This document shows, in pieces, positions 1 through 12,215 of a stretch of DNA of 64,000 bases. The stretch is from NCBI GenBank assembly GCA_941918925.1, contig OW799236.1, positions 14,049,474 through 14,113,473 of the forward strand, given 5' to 3'. The DNA is from Phyto melanocephala. Lineage: Eukaryota > Arthropoda > Insecta > Diptera > Rhinophoridae. Below the pieces are notes generated by a model that saw only the letters and a program-made list of their open reading frames with translations, was not told the DNA's origin and ran no database searches. The position numbers and the translations under genes were made by a program. Numbering within the stretch: the first letter of the stretch is position 1; each line of letters starts with the position of its first letter.

Positions 1-304
1 GGTCGTGGGTTTTTGCTCATATCTCAGTTGTTTATGTACCGATGTGTCTGATTTTCAATACCGATCTACTCCCGAATATTTCTGATATTTTAATACATCA
101 CCCGAGTCCAAGCGATGTCGGGGGGCTTCAAAAAGTTGATTTCAACATACACACGGACAGACGGTCAGACGGACAGACTGACAGACTGACAGGGCTTAAT
201 CGACTTCCCTATTCATAAGCTTTCAGAAAATATATACTTTATGGGGTCGGAAATCAAAATTGTAGAAATTTCACACGGAATGACAAACCTATATATACCC
301 TTTT
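1..304 (-). repeat. TTATACCC repeat, copy 1 (reverse, cut by window edge)
   Basis: Read on the minus strand this begins with AAAGGGTATATATAGG at 304 and continues through the family landmarks: TTTGTCATTCCG, a stretch ending CCGACCCCATAAAG, tandem GTC(C/T)GTCTG units, and GAGCAAAAACCCACGACC at the window start. It shares its head with the forward copy that starts at about 304, so the two copies form a head-to-head inverted pair. The element runs off the window, so its full length is unknown. The family recurs at 1118, 25479, 30283, 33745 and, decayed, 11215. Confidence 0.85.
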
Positions 305-1083
305 TATACCCTTCACCTGTGGTGCACAAGGGTATGTATAGCTTTGTCATTCCGTTTGTAATTTCTACAATTTTCATTTCCGACCCCATAAAGTATATAT
401 TTTCTGAAAGCTTATGAATAGAGGAGTCGATTAAGCCCTGACCGTCTGTCCGTCTGTCCGTCTATCCGTCTGTCCGTCTGCCCGTCTGTCCGTGTGTTGG
501 TTGAAATCAACTTTTAGAAGCAACTATATGTTCCTCAGATCTGTATATGGTATCACTCTCTTGGAAATATCCAGGAATGAATCGCTATTGAAATTCAGCA
601 TAATCGCCCCATAACTTTCTGAGATATGAGCAAAAAACCACGACCACCTCGTTTTTTTTCACAATTACAACAACAACATACATACATAGATACATGTAAA
701 AAACATACCAAACAAAAAAAATTACAAAAAAAAAATATTAAAAATAAGAAAAAAATAATAAAAAAAACTACAAAAAAAAAAATTTTAAAAAAATTTAAAA
801 AAAAATTTAAAAAAATATTTTAAAAATTTTTCTAAAAAAAATTTTTTAAAATAATTTAAAAAAAATATAAAAAAAAATAATAAAATATAAATAATATATT
901 AAATAAAATAAAATAAAATTTTTCTGGCTCAGCTGGGATTCGATGCCACATTTATTCTAACGTGTACGTATGCACGTATTTTATATGGGATGAATGGTGA
1001 TACAAACAATTGTTATTGCATGACTACACGTTGTGAAGGGTATATAAGATTCGGCACGGCCGAATATAGCACTGTTACTTGTT
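304..1083 (+). repeat. TTATACCC repeat, copy 2 (full length)
   Basis: Starts TTATACCCTTCACCTGTGG and ends CGGCCGAATATAGCACTG followed by TTACTTG. Inside are the CTGTCCGTCTG tandem tract (about 440-492), the GAGCAAAAAACCACGACCACC landmark (about 627), a long A/T homopolymer-rich section (715-920) and a segment at 930-950 whose reverse complement resembles a tRNA B box (CATCGAATCCC). The poly-lysine reading frame at 626-823 is a by-product of the A-rich tract. The short sequence at 1081-1100 is the inverted head of a further copy. Confidence 0.85.
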
Positions 1084-1117
1084 CACTGTGTGAAGGGTAT
1101 AATAAAGGAATAGTAAG

Positions 1118-1719
1118 TTTATTATACCCTTCACCTGTGGTGCACATGGGTATAAATATATAGCTTTGTCATTCCGTTTGTAATTTCTACAATTTTCATT
1201 TCCGACCCCATAAAGTATATATTTTCTGAAAGCTTATGAATAGAGGAGTCGATTAAGCCCTGACCGTCTGTCCGTCTGCCCGTCTGTCCGTGTGTTGGTT
1301 GAAATCAACTTTTAGAAGCAACTACATGTTCCTTAGATCTCTATATGGTATCAATCGCTTGGAAATATGCAGGAATGAATCGCTATTGAAATTCAGCACA
1401 ATCGCCCCATAACTTTCTGAGATATGAGCAAAAAACCACGACCACCTCGTTTTTTTCACAATTACAACAACAACATACATATGTTATTTAATATATTATT
1501 CATATTTTATTATTTTTTCTTATATTTTTTTTAATTTTTTAAAATTTGTTTTAATTTTTTTTTTTGTAATTTTTTTTATTATTTATTTTTTTTTTAATAT
1601 ATTTTTTTTGTAATTTTTTTTTTTTTTTTGGTATTGTTTTTACATGTATGTACGTATTTTATATGAGATGAATGGTGATACAAACAATTGTTATTGCAAA
1701 TATAGCACTCTTACTTATT
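1118..1719 (+). repeat. TTATACCC repeat, copy 3
   Basis: Same landmarks and orientation as copy 2, from TTATACCCTTCACC at about 1122 to ATATAGCACTCTTACTTATT at about 1719, but with a different internal deletion and T-rich rather than A-rich middle. It ends fewer than 200 bp before the gamma-tubulin start codon, so it probably forms part of that gene's promoter-proximal DNA. Confidence 0.85.
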
Positions 1720-1913
1720 ATAAAATTTAAATTTTATAGAAATTAACACAACAAAGCTTGTCACATTCCATGCAATGTCAACATACAACATATTTTTCTG
1801 GTAACTCCATTTACATATTTACAACGGTTATTGTTAATTACTTCATTATCCTCTTATTTATTCTTTATTTTTATAAAATATGTATATTAAAATTGTTTTT
1901 TGAATTTAAAAAA

Positions 1914-4164
1914 ATGCCCAGTGAAATTATTACTCTTCAATTAGGACAGTGTGGAAACCAAAGTAAATTTAAAATATATTTTTATTTTGTTAATTTAAAA
2001 ATATATAGGCACATATACATACATACTTATATATTTCACTATTTAGTTGGATTTGAGTTTTGGAAGCGTTTGTGCTTGGAACATGGCATTTCGCCGACTG
2101 GCCTTCTAGAGGACTTTACCACTGATGGCTTGGATCGTAAAGATGTGTTTTTCTATCAAGCCGATGATAATCATTACATACCAAGAGCTGTGCTTTTGGA
2201 TTTGGAACCACGTGTCATACACACTATAATGACGTCAACACATGCTAAGGTAAAATGTTTACAAGGCAGTTTTAGATTAATCTTATTTATGATTATGCCT
2301 TCATATTTTAAAATAAGTTAAAAATAAGTACATTATAGAGTACTTTTGAACAGAAATGTTAAAATTGTCTTACTTATGAAAAATTATGTAGATTAGACAA
2401 AAATTAAATTAAAAAAAAAAATTTCTAAAAATAGAGTATCGAAATGACGTTGTATAACTATTTGAATAAAAACATAATACTTATTGCTCTTATTTGACCT
2501 TTATTTTATAAAATTTTTAATTGATTTTTCAAGCTCGAGGTCTTTATAAATATTTGTTGATTTATTTATTATTCAATATTTCGCTACTCCTTTATGTAGC
2601 ATCTTCAGGAAAAAAATTGTGTGTTTTTACAAAATTTTTATATAAAAAAAATTTTTATATGAAAAATCAATTACAATTTTTAAAAACATAATATATTTCT
2701 ATATCGCACATTTTCTTTAAAATGATTATTAATCAAATATTTTGAATAAAAAAACGATTTTTTTTTTAGCTATATAACCCTGAAAACGTTTATCTCTCTA
2801 AACACGGTGGTGGTGCTGGCAACAACTGGGCTTCCGGTTTTAGTCAAGGTGAAAAGCTGCAAGAGGAAATTTTCGATATTATTGATCGTGAAGCAGATGG
2901 CAGTGACTCTTTAGAGGGTTTTGTACTCTGCCACTCAATAGCAGGTGGTACGGGTTCGGGTATGGGTTCGTATATGCTCGAGCGTTTGTCGGATCGCTTT
3001 CCTAAAAAACTATTGCAGACTTATAGTGTTTTTCCCAATCAAGATGAGATTAGTGATGTAGTCGTACAACCATATAATTCCTTACTGACACTGAAGCGTT
3101 TAACAAATTGTGCTGACTGTGTAGTGGTGTTGGATAATACAGCTCTAAATCGTATAGCTTCGGAACGCTTGCATATAGAAAACCCCACCTTTACTCAAAT
3201 TAATACTTTGGTTTCGACAATAATGTCTGTTAGTACTACGACGTTGCGCTATCCGTCTTATATGAATAATAATTTGATAGGATTAACAGCTCCCTTAATA
3301 CCTACACCTCAGTTGCATTTTCTAATGACAGGCTATACTCCGCTCACCACTGACAATGATGTAAGCGAAAGATTTCTTGTAAAATATGAACTTAAAAAAA
3401 TTATATTTATTTATTTATCCCAGCCCAATGTAAATATACGCAAAACTACAGTCTTGGATGTCATGAGGCGTTTATTACAGCCTAAAAATATGATGGTTTC
3501 CTCGGGTCCTGATAAGACTAACCATCATTGTTACATTTCTATTTTAAATATAATACAGGTAATTAACAAAAATACTTTAAAACACTACAACTAGCCGGTT
3601 TTTGTAAAAATAACATTAATTTCTAAATACATACATATATGTATGTATGTATGTATTTTTATTTATTAGTTCCGTTATGGAATTTATCAATAATTGTTTA
3701 GAGAATTGATAAAATCATTTTTTAATAATTTCATGCTCTTTCTCAACAAACTGCCTCTGAAATTATATTTTTTTTAGGGTGAAGTTGATCCCACTCAAGT
3801 GCACAAGTCGCTGCAGCGTATACGTGAGCGCAAATTAGCTCAGTTTATACCCTGGGGTCCGACCAGTATTCAAGTTGCTCTCTCCCGTAGTTCCCCTTAT
3901 GTGCAAAGTAATCATAAAGTATCCGGCTTAATGATGGCCAATCATACTGGTATTAGTTCTCTATTTAATCGTGCTCTCGCTCAATACGACAAATTACGTA
4001 AAAGGGGCGCCTTTTTGGATCAATTTCGTCGTGAAGACATGTTTAAAGATGATTTATCAGAATTAGATAATTCGCGAGATGTTATTGATTGTTTGGCTCA
4101 GGAATATGAGGCGGCTACACAGCGTAACTATTTGCAGTGGGTGCCGAAAAGTCGAGGAGAGTAG
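1914..4164 (+). CDS. gammaTub: gamma-tubulin
   Basis: Gamma-tubulin is the GTP-binding tubulin of the gamma-tubulin ring complexes that nucleate microtubules at centrosomes. Five coding exons are visible: 1914-1962, 2047-2249, 2770-3360, 3424-3558 and 3778-4164, with introns phase-compatible and GT-AG, giving 454 residues. The start [16 protein letters not shown] plus split-codon Ile and GFEFW is the classic gamma-tubulin N-terminus; the tubulin signature GGTGSGMG lies at about residues 143-150, and the C-terminal half contains [14 protein letters not shown] and the [18 protein letters not shown] block. An open frame extends upstream to 1758 but has no family resemblance, so the start at 1914 is chosen. 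Higher flies have two paralogues (gammaTub23C, gammaTub37C); the short C-terminus without an extended tail fits the 37C type better, but this is not decided. The gene follows a TTATACCC repeat by about 195 bp. Confidence 0.95.
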
Positions 4165-6918
4165 GGACTACGTTTCAATGAAATTAGTGAATTCACAAGG
4201 AATTCTAACTGTTGTATTGTTATAATTTTTTTTTAAATGGTTTAAAAAGCGAAGGCTAGATAGTCTCAACTAATCGACTGATCATAACCTGTTCATTTCG
4301 ATATAATATACATTCTCCCTCTTCTTTCGTTATATAAAAAATCTATCTAAAAAACCTGTTCGAATCGCAATTACCTTATACAGTTACACAATGCAATACA
4401 TACATTTTGAAATTTTAGAAAATTATGGCAATACGACAAAGTTTAACAAAGTCATAAAATTTTTTGTGAACAATGTATTAAAAGCATTATTTTAAATATA
4501 AAATTTATTCAATTAATACATATATTAAAACATTTTTTTTTATTAAACAAAAATATTCTATAAAATACACCTCTCTACCTCGATCCTAATGTGCATATGG
4601 AAAACTTATTAGAATACATTTTTCAAAATTATTAATACCGCTGCTTATTTTTCGTAATTTTTTAAGTTAAAAAAACTTTATTGATTATGTTAATCTTATA
4701 TTACTAAGTGAAAACAAACTACAGATACATATTACTTTTCAAAATTAAATGTGTGTAAGTTATTAGGTGTATTCATTTACTTTCCCGGTAAATATCGAAA
4801 ACAAGATTACGCATATCGACTATAAAAAATCTTTCCGTTTTGTGCATGTTCGTCACATCAGCCTTACACTTATTAAACGCAATACAAAAACAGTGAAACC
4901 TATTTAAATTATGGGAAAATAAAAGTAAAGGGTGGATAAATTTTAAGGGCCGATGTTGAATGTGAACCACACCTAAACGTCAAGTTTTTTTCTGCATTTC
5001 ATTTGACATTTCTCAATTTCAGACTAACTCAATTTAAACCATGGCTTATTTATTTAAGCCATTCATTTTGAAAGTGATTCAAGGTCATTTAAATTGATAT
5101 TTATAAAATTTATCATATTCTAAACTTTTACTGGCTAATATATTTCGAATGAACTCAAACAAGAACTTTCAAATATCTTTACATAAATGTGAATGGACTC
5201 CAACCATTTAATGAATAACTTATATATTTATTCTCTTGTTTAATAAGAATACTAAACAAGTTCTTCAGTTCATTGTTTGCCTTTTTATTATAGTTTAATT
5301 TAATAATGTAGGTATATGAATTAATTATGTATATGAATTACTGAAATTCTATAAATTTTTTAATATAATTAAAAAAATATAATACATACACATTAATAAT
5401 AATTCCAAAAATCCCTGGATCCCGGAATTCAAAAAATCAGTCCCGTTTAGCTTCCCACATAAAATATACATTTCGAATTTTACTTTTGAACACAAATAAC
5501 AAATTATGTATATGTAAGTGTATGCTCTAGCTAAGTTAAAATTTCAATATTTTTTAATGTAATTTTTTAAAGCTCTTATCGTTGCTTATTGGCAAAATTT
5601 TATTTTTAAACAATAGTAAACAAACAAAAAATAGAATGAAAACTTTGAAAGACTGAAGAACTTGCTAAAGTAAGAAGAAATAGCGACAGAACTAATTAAC
5701 CAAATTTTTTAATGGATTTTTTTTTAATGTTTTCGATATTGTTAAAAAGTTCGTATTTATTTAATAAAATTTTTATATACAAGTATTTTTCTAAACTACG
5801 AGAACACCCTATAAACTCCAACAAACATACTATAAAAAGAGCAATTTTTAAGAAAAACAAAATTCTCCGGAGAATATTCCGCAGGCGATAAATAAAATTA
5901 ATTTTGTGTATTAGATTTGCCACTTCATGTAAATTTACAATGAAACGCTTACGAAGCTTAATCATTATTTAAAAATGTTAAACTGCTCTGGTTTTAATTG
6001 ATTTTACTGCAATTTTTTATGTCCAAATACATATTTCTGTGAATAAAAGATATAAACTTTATGTACAAGGTGTTCTAACATTTCATATTGTCATAATGTT
6101 TTAGGATTTTACAATAGTGTATAGAAATTATTGTTGCTTTTCAAGTAAAAACTGTTTTAAAATAAAACTACTGTATCTGCTATATTTATTGTGTTGTCAT
6201 AACTATTCAGATACTTGCGCGATCCGCTAAGAGTCTGCTAATCCGAGCTGTATATAATATTTGTAGTCCGCCAACTCTGATATTCGTTAAAAAAACTGTT
6301 TTTAAAATATTAGCAAAAGTCACGATTTAAATATAATATATAACGCTTAGTTTTGAAAGGTCGTTCACAACAGTCATATATTTTTATGCTATTATAATAG
6401 AACATTTGAATTTAGCACACCTTGTTAATATAAAAATTTTTAATAAGCTCGGAATTTAAATTTTATAAATAATTTTTTTATTTGAAAAAACATTTCTAAA
6501 CTTATTGGAATATTTACTTTGTGTTAAGTTCGGGTATCTAGGTACTCATAATATTAGCAACACTTAAAATATAAACTGTTGTGTAAAAGACAACATACAT
6601 AATCAAAATTTAGCATAAAAAAACAAATTCGTACGTACATATATTAAACATGGGATCATCAAAATTACAAAATTATAATTTATTACAGTATAAATACTTT
6701 TTATAGTTTTCAAAATTCACATAAAGTTACACTTTCTGAAATTTTTACAAAATTTTATTATTTTTAACTTCTTTTAGAAAAATTATTTTATATACATATG
6801 TATATAAATATAACCACAAAACAGCTAACTGAACAATTGTTGAAAATAAAATTTTTACTAACCAAAATTTGCAAGTATTTTGCGATTCAATTTTTAACGC
6901 TCTTTTTTAAGCTCTCCT
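4165..6918. other. intergenic region
   Basis: No gene is supported in this AT-rich stretch; the open frames at 4773-4970 and 5696-5965 have no recognisable family features. A segment at about 4830-4935 is a diverged copy of 12108-12215 (shared landmarks GCATGTTCGTCACA and ATGGGAAAATAAAAGTAA). The rest is simple AT-rich sequence. Confidence 0.6.
4830..4935 (+). repeat. diverged repeat, partner of 12108-12215
   Basis: The two segments share GCATGTTCGTCACAyCAGCC, CACTTA and ATGGGrraATAAAAGTAA in the same order and spacing, at roughly 75 to 80 percent identity by eye. Neither has visible terminal repeats, so the element class is unknown. Confidence 0.5.
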
Positions 6919-7437
6919 TAAGGCGAATTCATATCAGGTGACAACATCCCTACAACTAACACAAAAGGGTCTGAGAATGTCAAAACACAAAAAAAAAATT
7001 GTTTGTTTACTTTTAATTAAAATAGTATTTTTTATAAATTTACACGAACATTTTTAAAATTAATAAATATTTTGTATGTTTTATATAAATTTCTTTTTGT
7101 TTATATCACACATTTGTGCTTTTAAAACATTTTTCACAAATTTAAACCATTAAGACACATACAACGGGAATTTAGTATTTTCTGAATTAAATAAATTAAA
7201 AATTTTGTTTATTTTTATTATAACTTGTATTTTACTTATTTACCAATAAGGTATTGCACAAATACTGGTATTTTTATTATTTCTTTCACAAATTATATTA
7301 TCAATTTTATAAAATTTTTCAACCAATGCACATAAAAATTAATTTAAATGTAAAAACTTTAACATTGTGCTGTTAAAATAAAACGACTAAAAACAATCAG
7401 CTGGCTTCATAACATCACCTGATATGAGTTTACCTTG
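6919..7437. mobile_element. hAT-type MITE (CAAGGC family), 519 bp
   Basis: The left end reads TAAGGCGAATTCATATCAGG and the reverse complement of the right end reads CAAGGTAAACTCATATCAGG, a terminal inverted repeat of more than 20 bp. The flanks GCTCTCCT (6911-6918) and GCTCTTCT (7438-7445) match at 7 of 8 positions, the 8-bp target duplication expected of hAT elements. The interior has no coding capacity, so it is non-autonomous. Two relatives at 31598 and 62955 carry perfect 8-bp duplications. It sits 438 bp upstream of the Arpc4 start codon. Confidence 0.8.
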
Positions 7438-7874
7438 GCTCTTCTCTTGCAAATTTTTTGAGTAAATGAAAACTTTCTTGTAACAATCGTTGCAAATTCA
7501 TAAAAAATTTTATTAAATAAACAAACATATTAAAAACAAAGATGTGCTTTTAAAAGATACGAATTCTGTTGTGTTTTCCGAATTAGTTAGTTATGCCCAC
7601 ATTAATCGAAAAGTCAATTTTGAAATAGTCTGGCAACTTTAATTTCTAAAAATACTGGTTTTTTGTAGTGATTAAAATACAACCAAATATTATTGTCACC
7701 TTTATTTTGACATTTCTTTTGTAAATTTGTAATTGACGGGTGTTGTTTTGCAAATTTTTGTCCATTTCTGCTGATAAACACCTAAAAGTGAATCATTTTT
7801 GTCATAATCTTAAAACAAATAGTAATAATATAAAAATTATAAGTTCTTTTCTCTTTATAAAAAAAGTATCAACA

Positions 7875-8381
7875 ATGGCCGCTACTTTAAAACCATATTT
7901 GACTGCTGTACGTCATTCCTTAACAGCCGCGATGTGTTTACAAGACTTTGCCTCTCAGGTGGTGGAAAGGCACAATAAACCTGAAGTTGAGGTATGTTCC
8001 AGCAAGGAATTAATTCTAACACCTGTCGTCATATCCCGCAACGAAAGAGAACGTGTCCTTATTGAACCCTCCATAAATTCCGTGCGTGTCAGTATTGCAG
8101 TTAAACAAGCCGATGAAATAGAAAAGATTCTATGCCACAAATTTACTCGTTTCATGATGCGTCGTGCTGAATCTTTCATTATTTTAAGACGTAAACCTAT
8201 TGATGGCTATGATATAAGCTTCTTGATTACCAATTTCCATACGGAACAGATGTACAAACATAAACTCGTGGACTTTGTAATTAGTTTTATGGAGGAAATA
8301 GACAAAGAAATAAGTGAAATGAAATTGGCTGTCAATGCCCGTGCACGTACTTGTGCTGAGGAATTTCTGAAGCGATTTTAA
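7875..8381 (+). CDS. Arpc4: Arp2/3 complex subunit 4 (p20-ARC)
   Basis: Single uninterrupted exon coding for 168 residues, the usual length of ARPC4. Together with ARPC2 this subunit forms the structural core of the Arp2/3 complex that nucleates branched actin filaments in the cytoplasm. The start [19 protein letters not shown], the internal [19 protein letters not shown] block and the C-terminal [14 protein letters not shown] are the very conserved ARPC4 sequences. The start at 7875 is chosen because family similarity begins there; the frame is open further upstream to 7740 but that part is unrelated and low in complexity. AATAAA motifs follow the stop within about 40 bp. The next gene, the WRAP53-like one, converges on it 406 bp away. 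Confidence 0.96.
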   Translation: MAATLKPYLTAVRHSLTAAMCLQDFASQVVERHNKPEVEVCSSKELILTPVVISRNERERVLIEPSINSVRVSIAVKQADEIEKILCHKFTRFMMRRAESFIILRRKPIDGYDISFLITNFHTEQMYKHKLVDFVISFMEEIDKEISEMKLAVNARARTCAEEFLKRF

Positions 8382-8787
8382 GGCAGTGGGAAAAGTTTCC
8401 TAAGGATATGCTGCATAAATAAAATAAATCCTGTTTTTTATAAATGTTTTGCTTTTATTGTATATCTTGATCTTTTCATTGATTTTAAGTTAAACAAATT
8501 GTAATTTCTTCCGAAAAGTTAATAGAAAGAAAACCAAAAAATAAAATAGAATAAAGTTTTCAACAAAGACGAGTTTTTGGAAGTGAAGTAGCAAGGTAAA
8601 AAGGTTATTATTAGCAAGCATATCATTGGTGCATTATTCGACATATAAGAAAAAAATACAGTTTTAATTACGTTTTATACAAATTATTAAAAGCTTATAA
8701 AGCGTTAAATCAATTTGGTAGAAAAAATCAGTTTTATAAATCTTTATTACTTTTTACAATACAAATACTAGATTTTTGTTTATTAAC
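8382..8787. other. convergent intergenic gap
   Basis: This 406-bp AT-rich gap separates the tail-to-tail genes Arpc4 and WRAP53-like. It holds the Arpc4 AATAAA signals near 8418-8428; nothing else is recognised. Confidence 0.6.
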
Positions 8788-11026
8788 TCACACTTTCGAA
8801 GGACCATACCACATTAACACTAAGGAATTTTCATAATTTACAATTTTTTCTTGTTTATCATCTGTCTCTGACTCGGTTACATCTACAAAATGGTATTGAC
8901 CCGAAGAGGTAGAAATTACTGGTAGCGTAGGATGAAAGCTGACACCATTGCAACAATCCTGATGCAAAGGTAACTAAAATTAAAAAATATGATTTAAAAC
9001 GACAAAAATCAAAGTAATAGTTATATTAACCTCAAACTGTTGCTCCTTATCAGTTAAATTCCATATTCTCAGTAAACCATCAGTATCACCACTGCCTAAC
9101 CAATTGCTTAGGGGTGTTAAATCATAATAAATTCTTTGATTAGTTTTTACATTTCTTTCAAAGGCTTTTACTGGCTCTCTATAGTTACGCATGTCCCATT
9201 GCAAAATTTTGTTATCTTTACGAGCGCCACTAAATAAATACCAATTTTGATCATGTGTAGGAACATATTTCATCCACGTTATACCACCACAATGGCCACC
9301 CAAAGTAAATAAAGACCCCAGTTTAGGAACTCTTAGATCATAATGATTAATATAACCTGACCAAGTACCGGCGGTGACGCAGTTATCACTGTCTGTTGTT
9401 AATGCAAAACAAGAAACGGCTTTCTTCACAGAAATACTACTACAATTACGACCTGGACTTTAATTTATAAATATATTAGTTACAATTTGTAGCAAAATAA
9501 TATAAAAAACAAACAGCTTACATATTGGTATCAAAAATTTTTATAGTTTTTTTATACCCTCCAATCACTTTTTGACCATCATTGCTGAATATAATGGAAA
9601 TAGCAGACTCGACTTCATCTACATCATCATAGCCACGATAAGAACATCTTAATTCGCCGTTAAAAGCGTCCCACATGTGTATCGGTTCATGCTGTCGAGT
9701 AGCTAGCCAACTAAAAAATTTGAGAAAAATTAAGAGTTTATCAATAGTACTTATTTCTAAATTTACTCCATCTGGGAAAAAAATCTACCAGAATTGTTCA
9801 ATTTTTTGCACAAATAACATAGAGAGAACTTTAGGATAAATTGAAAAATATAAAACATAGGTATATGCACATACATATTTGTGTAAATTATATAATTGTA
9901 TAAACACAAATCATTCAAGCTTTAGCCTGTTTTATATTAAAAATAATGTATTTTAAATTTGTTTTCTCGATAATTTGCTACTGTGTTGTTTAGCATTCTA
10001 ATTTTTATTATTTTGTCTAGTTTAAATGTTATATTTGCACTTCTTACCAACAAGTAGCCGCATCAGAACTATTCATGTAAGGATACCAGCAATAATCGTA
10101 AACAGTACCACCCTCTTTCACATGCACGGCTGATGCTAACTCACTTAGATTTCTAACCGTATTCATTTCCTGCAAGTCATATAAATCCACAGGTAACTCT
10201 ATTATATGCATGCCTAAAACAACACTTTTAATCCTAAGTTTATCTCTGTATCCAAAAAAGTAATTACCATCTAAATGCACTGGTACCAATAAACAAGTAC
10301 CATCTGGTGACCACATACAACCTTTTGTATAAAGTTGTCTTTCTACCGTAGATGGCCATAACCTTCTGCCTACTTCTATAAAGGGATTATGGAAAAGTTT
10401 ACTTTCATCCTGCAGTCGTTGCGAAAGTTCTTGCTGCACATTTATCATAACTTCACGATCTTCATTCATTTCTTCGACTGTTGCAATCATATTGGGTTGC
10501 AAATGTGAAAACATATCTTCTTGTTGCGTTTCCACTGTTAAACTGTCATTTACACTAATTTCCTCTTCGTTATCTTCGTCTTCATCCTCTTCGACTGGAA
10601 TAACGCTTTCATCTTTTTCTTCTCCAACATCTATGGATGCTTCTTTATTTTTAGCCTTACAGGTATCTTTTGAACTATGTGTGGATGCATCTTTTATGAT
10701 TGTTTTACTCGATGTTTGTAGCCAGCTATTTGTTGCTTGATTTATATCTATTAAAGAGGCGTCTTCATCGCTGCAATATTTATCCAAAATTTCTTTTTCA
10801 TTCGGTTTTTGCGTTCTTATCAGATTAGGAGAAATGTGATCGTTTGTAGTACAATTTTGAAGAGTTGGCTCTTCAGCTTGTACTTTACTTAAATCGTAAT
10901 TATTGAAACTAATATTATTTAGAGCCGATTCTTCAAAAACAGATTCCATTAAGAAGGCTATTTGAAAATTTATTTTAGCAAATTTTACGAAAAAATAGAG
11001 AGAGAGTTGTACTTACAAGTTTCCAT
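8788..11026 (-). CDS. WRAP53/TCAB1-like WD-repeat protein (frameshifted copy)
   Basis: WRAP53 (WDR79, TCAB1) binds CAB-box RNAs and brings scaRNAs, and telomerase RNA where present, to Cajal bodies. Minus-strand coding exons: 11017-11026, 10048-10957, 9522-9711, 9031-9457 and 8788-8973. The N-terminus is a low-complexity acidic region. The WD body shows KGCMWSPDGTCLL, GGTVYDYCWYPYMNSSDAA, EPIHMWDAF, GELRCSYRGYDDVDEV, GGHCGGITW, FSGARKDNKILQWDMR and TNQRIYYDL, in the order found in human WRAP53. Exon 9522-9711 has one surplus base in the run that reads TTTTAAACGGC on the minus strand near 9657-9666: the frame is WDAF before it and GELRC, shifted by one, after it, so the literal sequence meets a stop soon after. 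Without the extra base the product is 573 residues. This is either a sequencing or assembly error or a real lesion. The tiny first exon (ATGGAAACTT) is inferred; an ATG at 10949 is the alternative start. Confidence 0.85.
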
Positions 11027-11116
11027 GGTTTTAAAGTTGTTGCGGTTAAGATTCAATCAGTCCATGTAAATCTAATTATTTGCAAAAAAAAAACCGGCAA
11101 CAGGAATGATTTAAAG

Positions 11117-11176
11117 CAAGGCGAATTCATACAGCTGATCGAGAAGCGTTTTGTCAAAATTTGTTAAATTCGCCTG
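11117..11176 (+). repeat. short CAAGGC-family fold-back fragment
   Basis: Begins CAAGGCGAATTCATACAGCT and ends AAATTCGCCTGG, so the ends GGCGAATT and AATTCGCC are complementary. It matches the terminal module of the hAT-type MITEs at 31598 and 62955 (there CAGCTGAT ... GTCAAAATTGGTTGAATTTGCC). It lies about 90 bp upstream of the WRAP53-like start codon. Confidence 0.6.
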
Positions 11177-11214
11177 GATTTAATTAATTTATGCAGAGAT
11201 GGAAATTTTCGTTT

Positions 11215-11950
11215 CGGTATTATATATACATATATAACAGCTTTTATACCGTTTCTTATGTTTATGGTGTACAGTCCTTCTCATCAGCGATGACATTTGT
11301 AATTTTTACGATATTGAATTTCGACGCCACAAAATATATATTTCTGAAAGCTTATGACTAGATGATTCTATCCGTGTGTTGGTTTTAATAAACTTTTAGA
11401 GTTGTTACTCTTATCTGTATGTGGTATCAATCTTTTGAAAATATCCAGTTAACTCCAGCACGATAACTTTCTGAGATATCAGCAAACAAACACGACTGCC
11501 TTTGTTTTTTTTTCAATATTTCTACCACAAAAATCAACATTTTTCTGAGCCAAATTAACTTATAGACGTTTGTTACTATTTATAGGTATGATATGCACCT
11601 AGGGATATTCTTACAAAATATTGGATGAATCGGTTACTAACCGACAAAGCTATAGGCAAAAATAATTTTAAAAAATATATTAATTTTTTTAAATTATATT
11701 AATATATTAGAGCTATTAATTAATTTTTGAACATGCAAAGGACACTAGAATACAAGCCGTAGCCTCGAAAATTATCGCCTAGAAAAACTAAAAAATTGAT
11801 TTGAAACTAACTAAGATATAATAACATATGAATATATATTTTTGTTATACTGGTTTATTGGCCTTAATGGCTTAAAAAAATGTGAACTGAATAAAATAAA
11901 TAAATAAATACAAATGCTTCGGTGTTTTCTGCAATTTGAAAAAAAAAATT
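11215..11950 (+). repeat. decayed TTATACCC-family repeat
   Basis: Landmarks survive in order: a degenerate head TTTTATACCGTTTC, GACATTTGTAATTTTTACGA, CGACGCCACAAAATATATAT, AAGCTTATGACTAG, TCCGTGTGTTGG, AACTTTCTGAGATATCAGC, and CTTCGGTGTTTTCTGC at the end. The last landmark is shared with the decayed copy at 30283-31449. Heavily diverged relative to the copies at 304 and 25479, so an older insertion. Confidence 0.6.
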
Positions 11951-12107
11951 ATAAAACTAATTATTTAATCTTTGAGAAAGTGCAGTTAAAATAGCAGACA
12001 ATAACATTAACAGATAGTGTAAGCTCCTGTACTGTTCGCTAAGCACTTAACACTTTTCAACGTGGTAGTAATTTTTTGTTATGGGCTTAAGTTAAAAATG
12101 ATAAAAA

Positions 12108-12215
12108 CAAGATTTTTCCTTTTGCACATGTTCGTCACACCAGCCTAGCACTTAACAAAATTAAAATGTAAACAGGAGAATTATTAAAATAATGGGAGAA
12201 TAAAAGTAATAAAGT
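12108..12215 (+). repeat. diverged repeat, partner of 4830-4935
   Basis: Same-orientation partner of the segment at 4830-4935, sharing GCACATGTTCGTCACACCAG and ATGGGAGAATAAAAGTAA. The element class is unknown. Confidence 0.5.

Noticed and set aside
626..823. Lysine-rich open frame
   Set aside because: Lies in the A-rich section of a TTATACCC repeat; homopolymer artefact.
922..960. tRNA gene
   Set aside because: Only a B-box-like stretch in a dispersed repeat; the T-stem has mismatches and there is no acceptor stem or anticodon arm.
1758..1913. In-frame upstream extension of gamma-tubulin
   Set aside because: No tubulin similarity and AT-rich composition; the conserved N-terminus begins at the ATG at 1914.
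10492..10740. Serine-rich frame on the plus strand
   Set aside because: Shadow of the acidic region of the WRAP53-like exon on the other strand.
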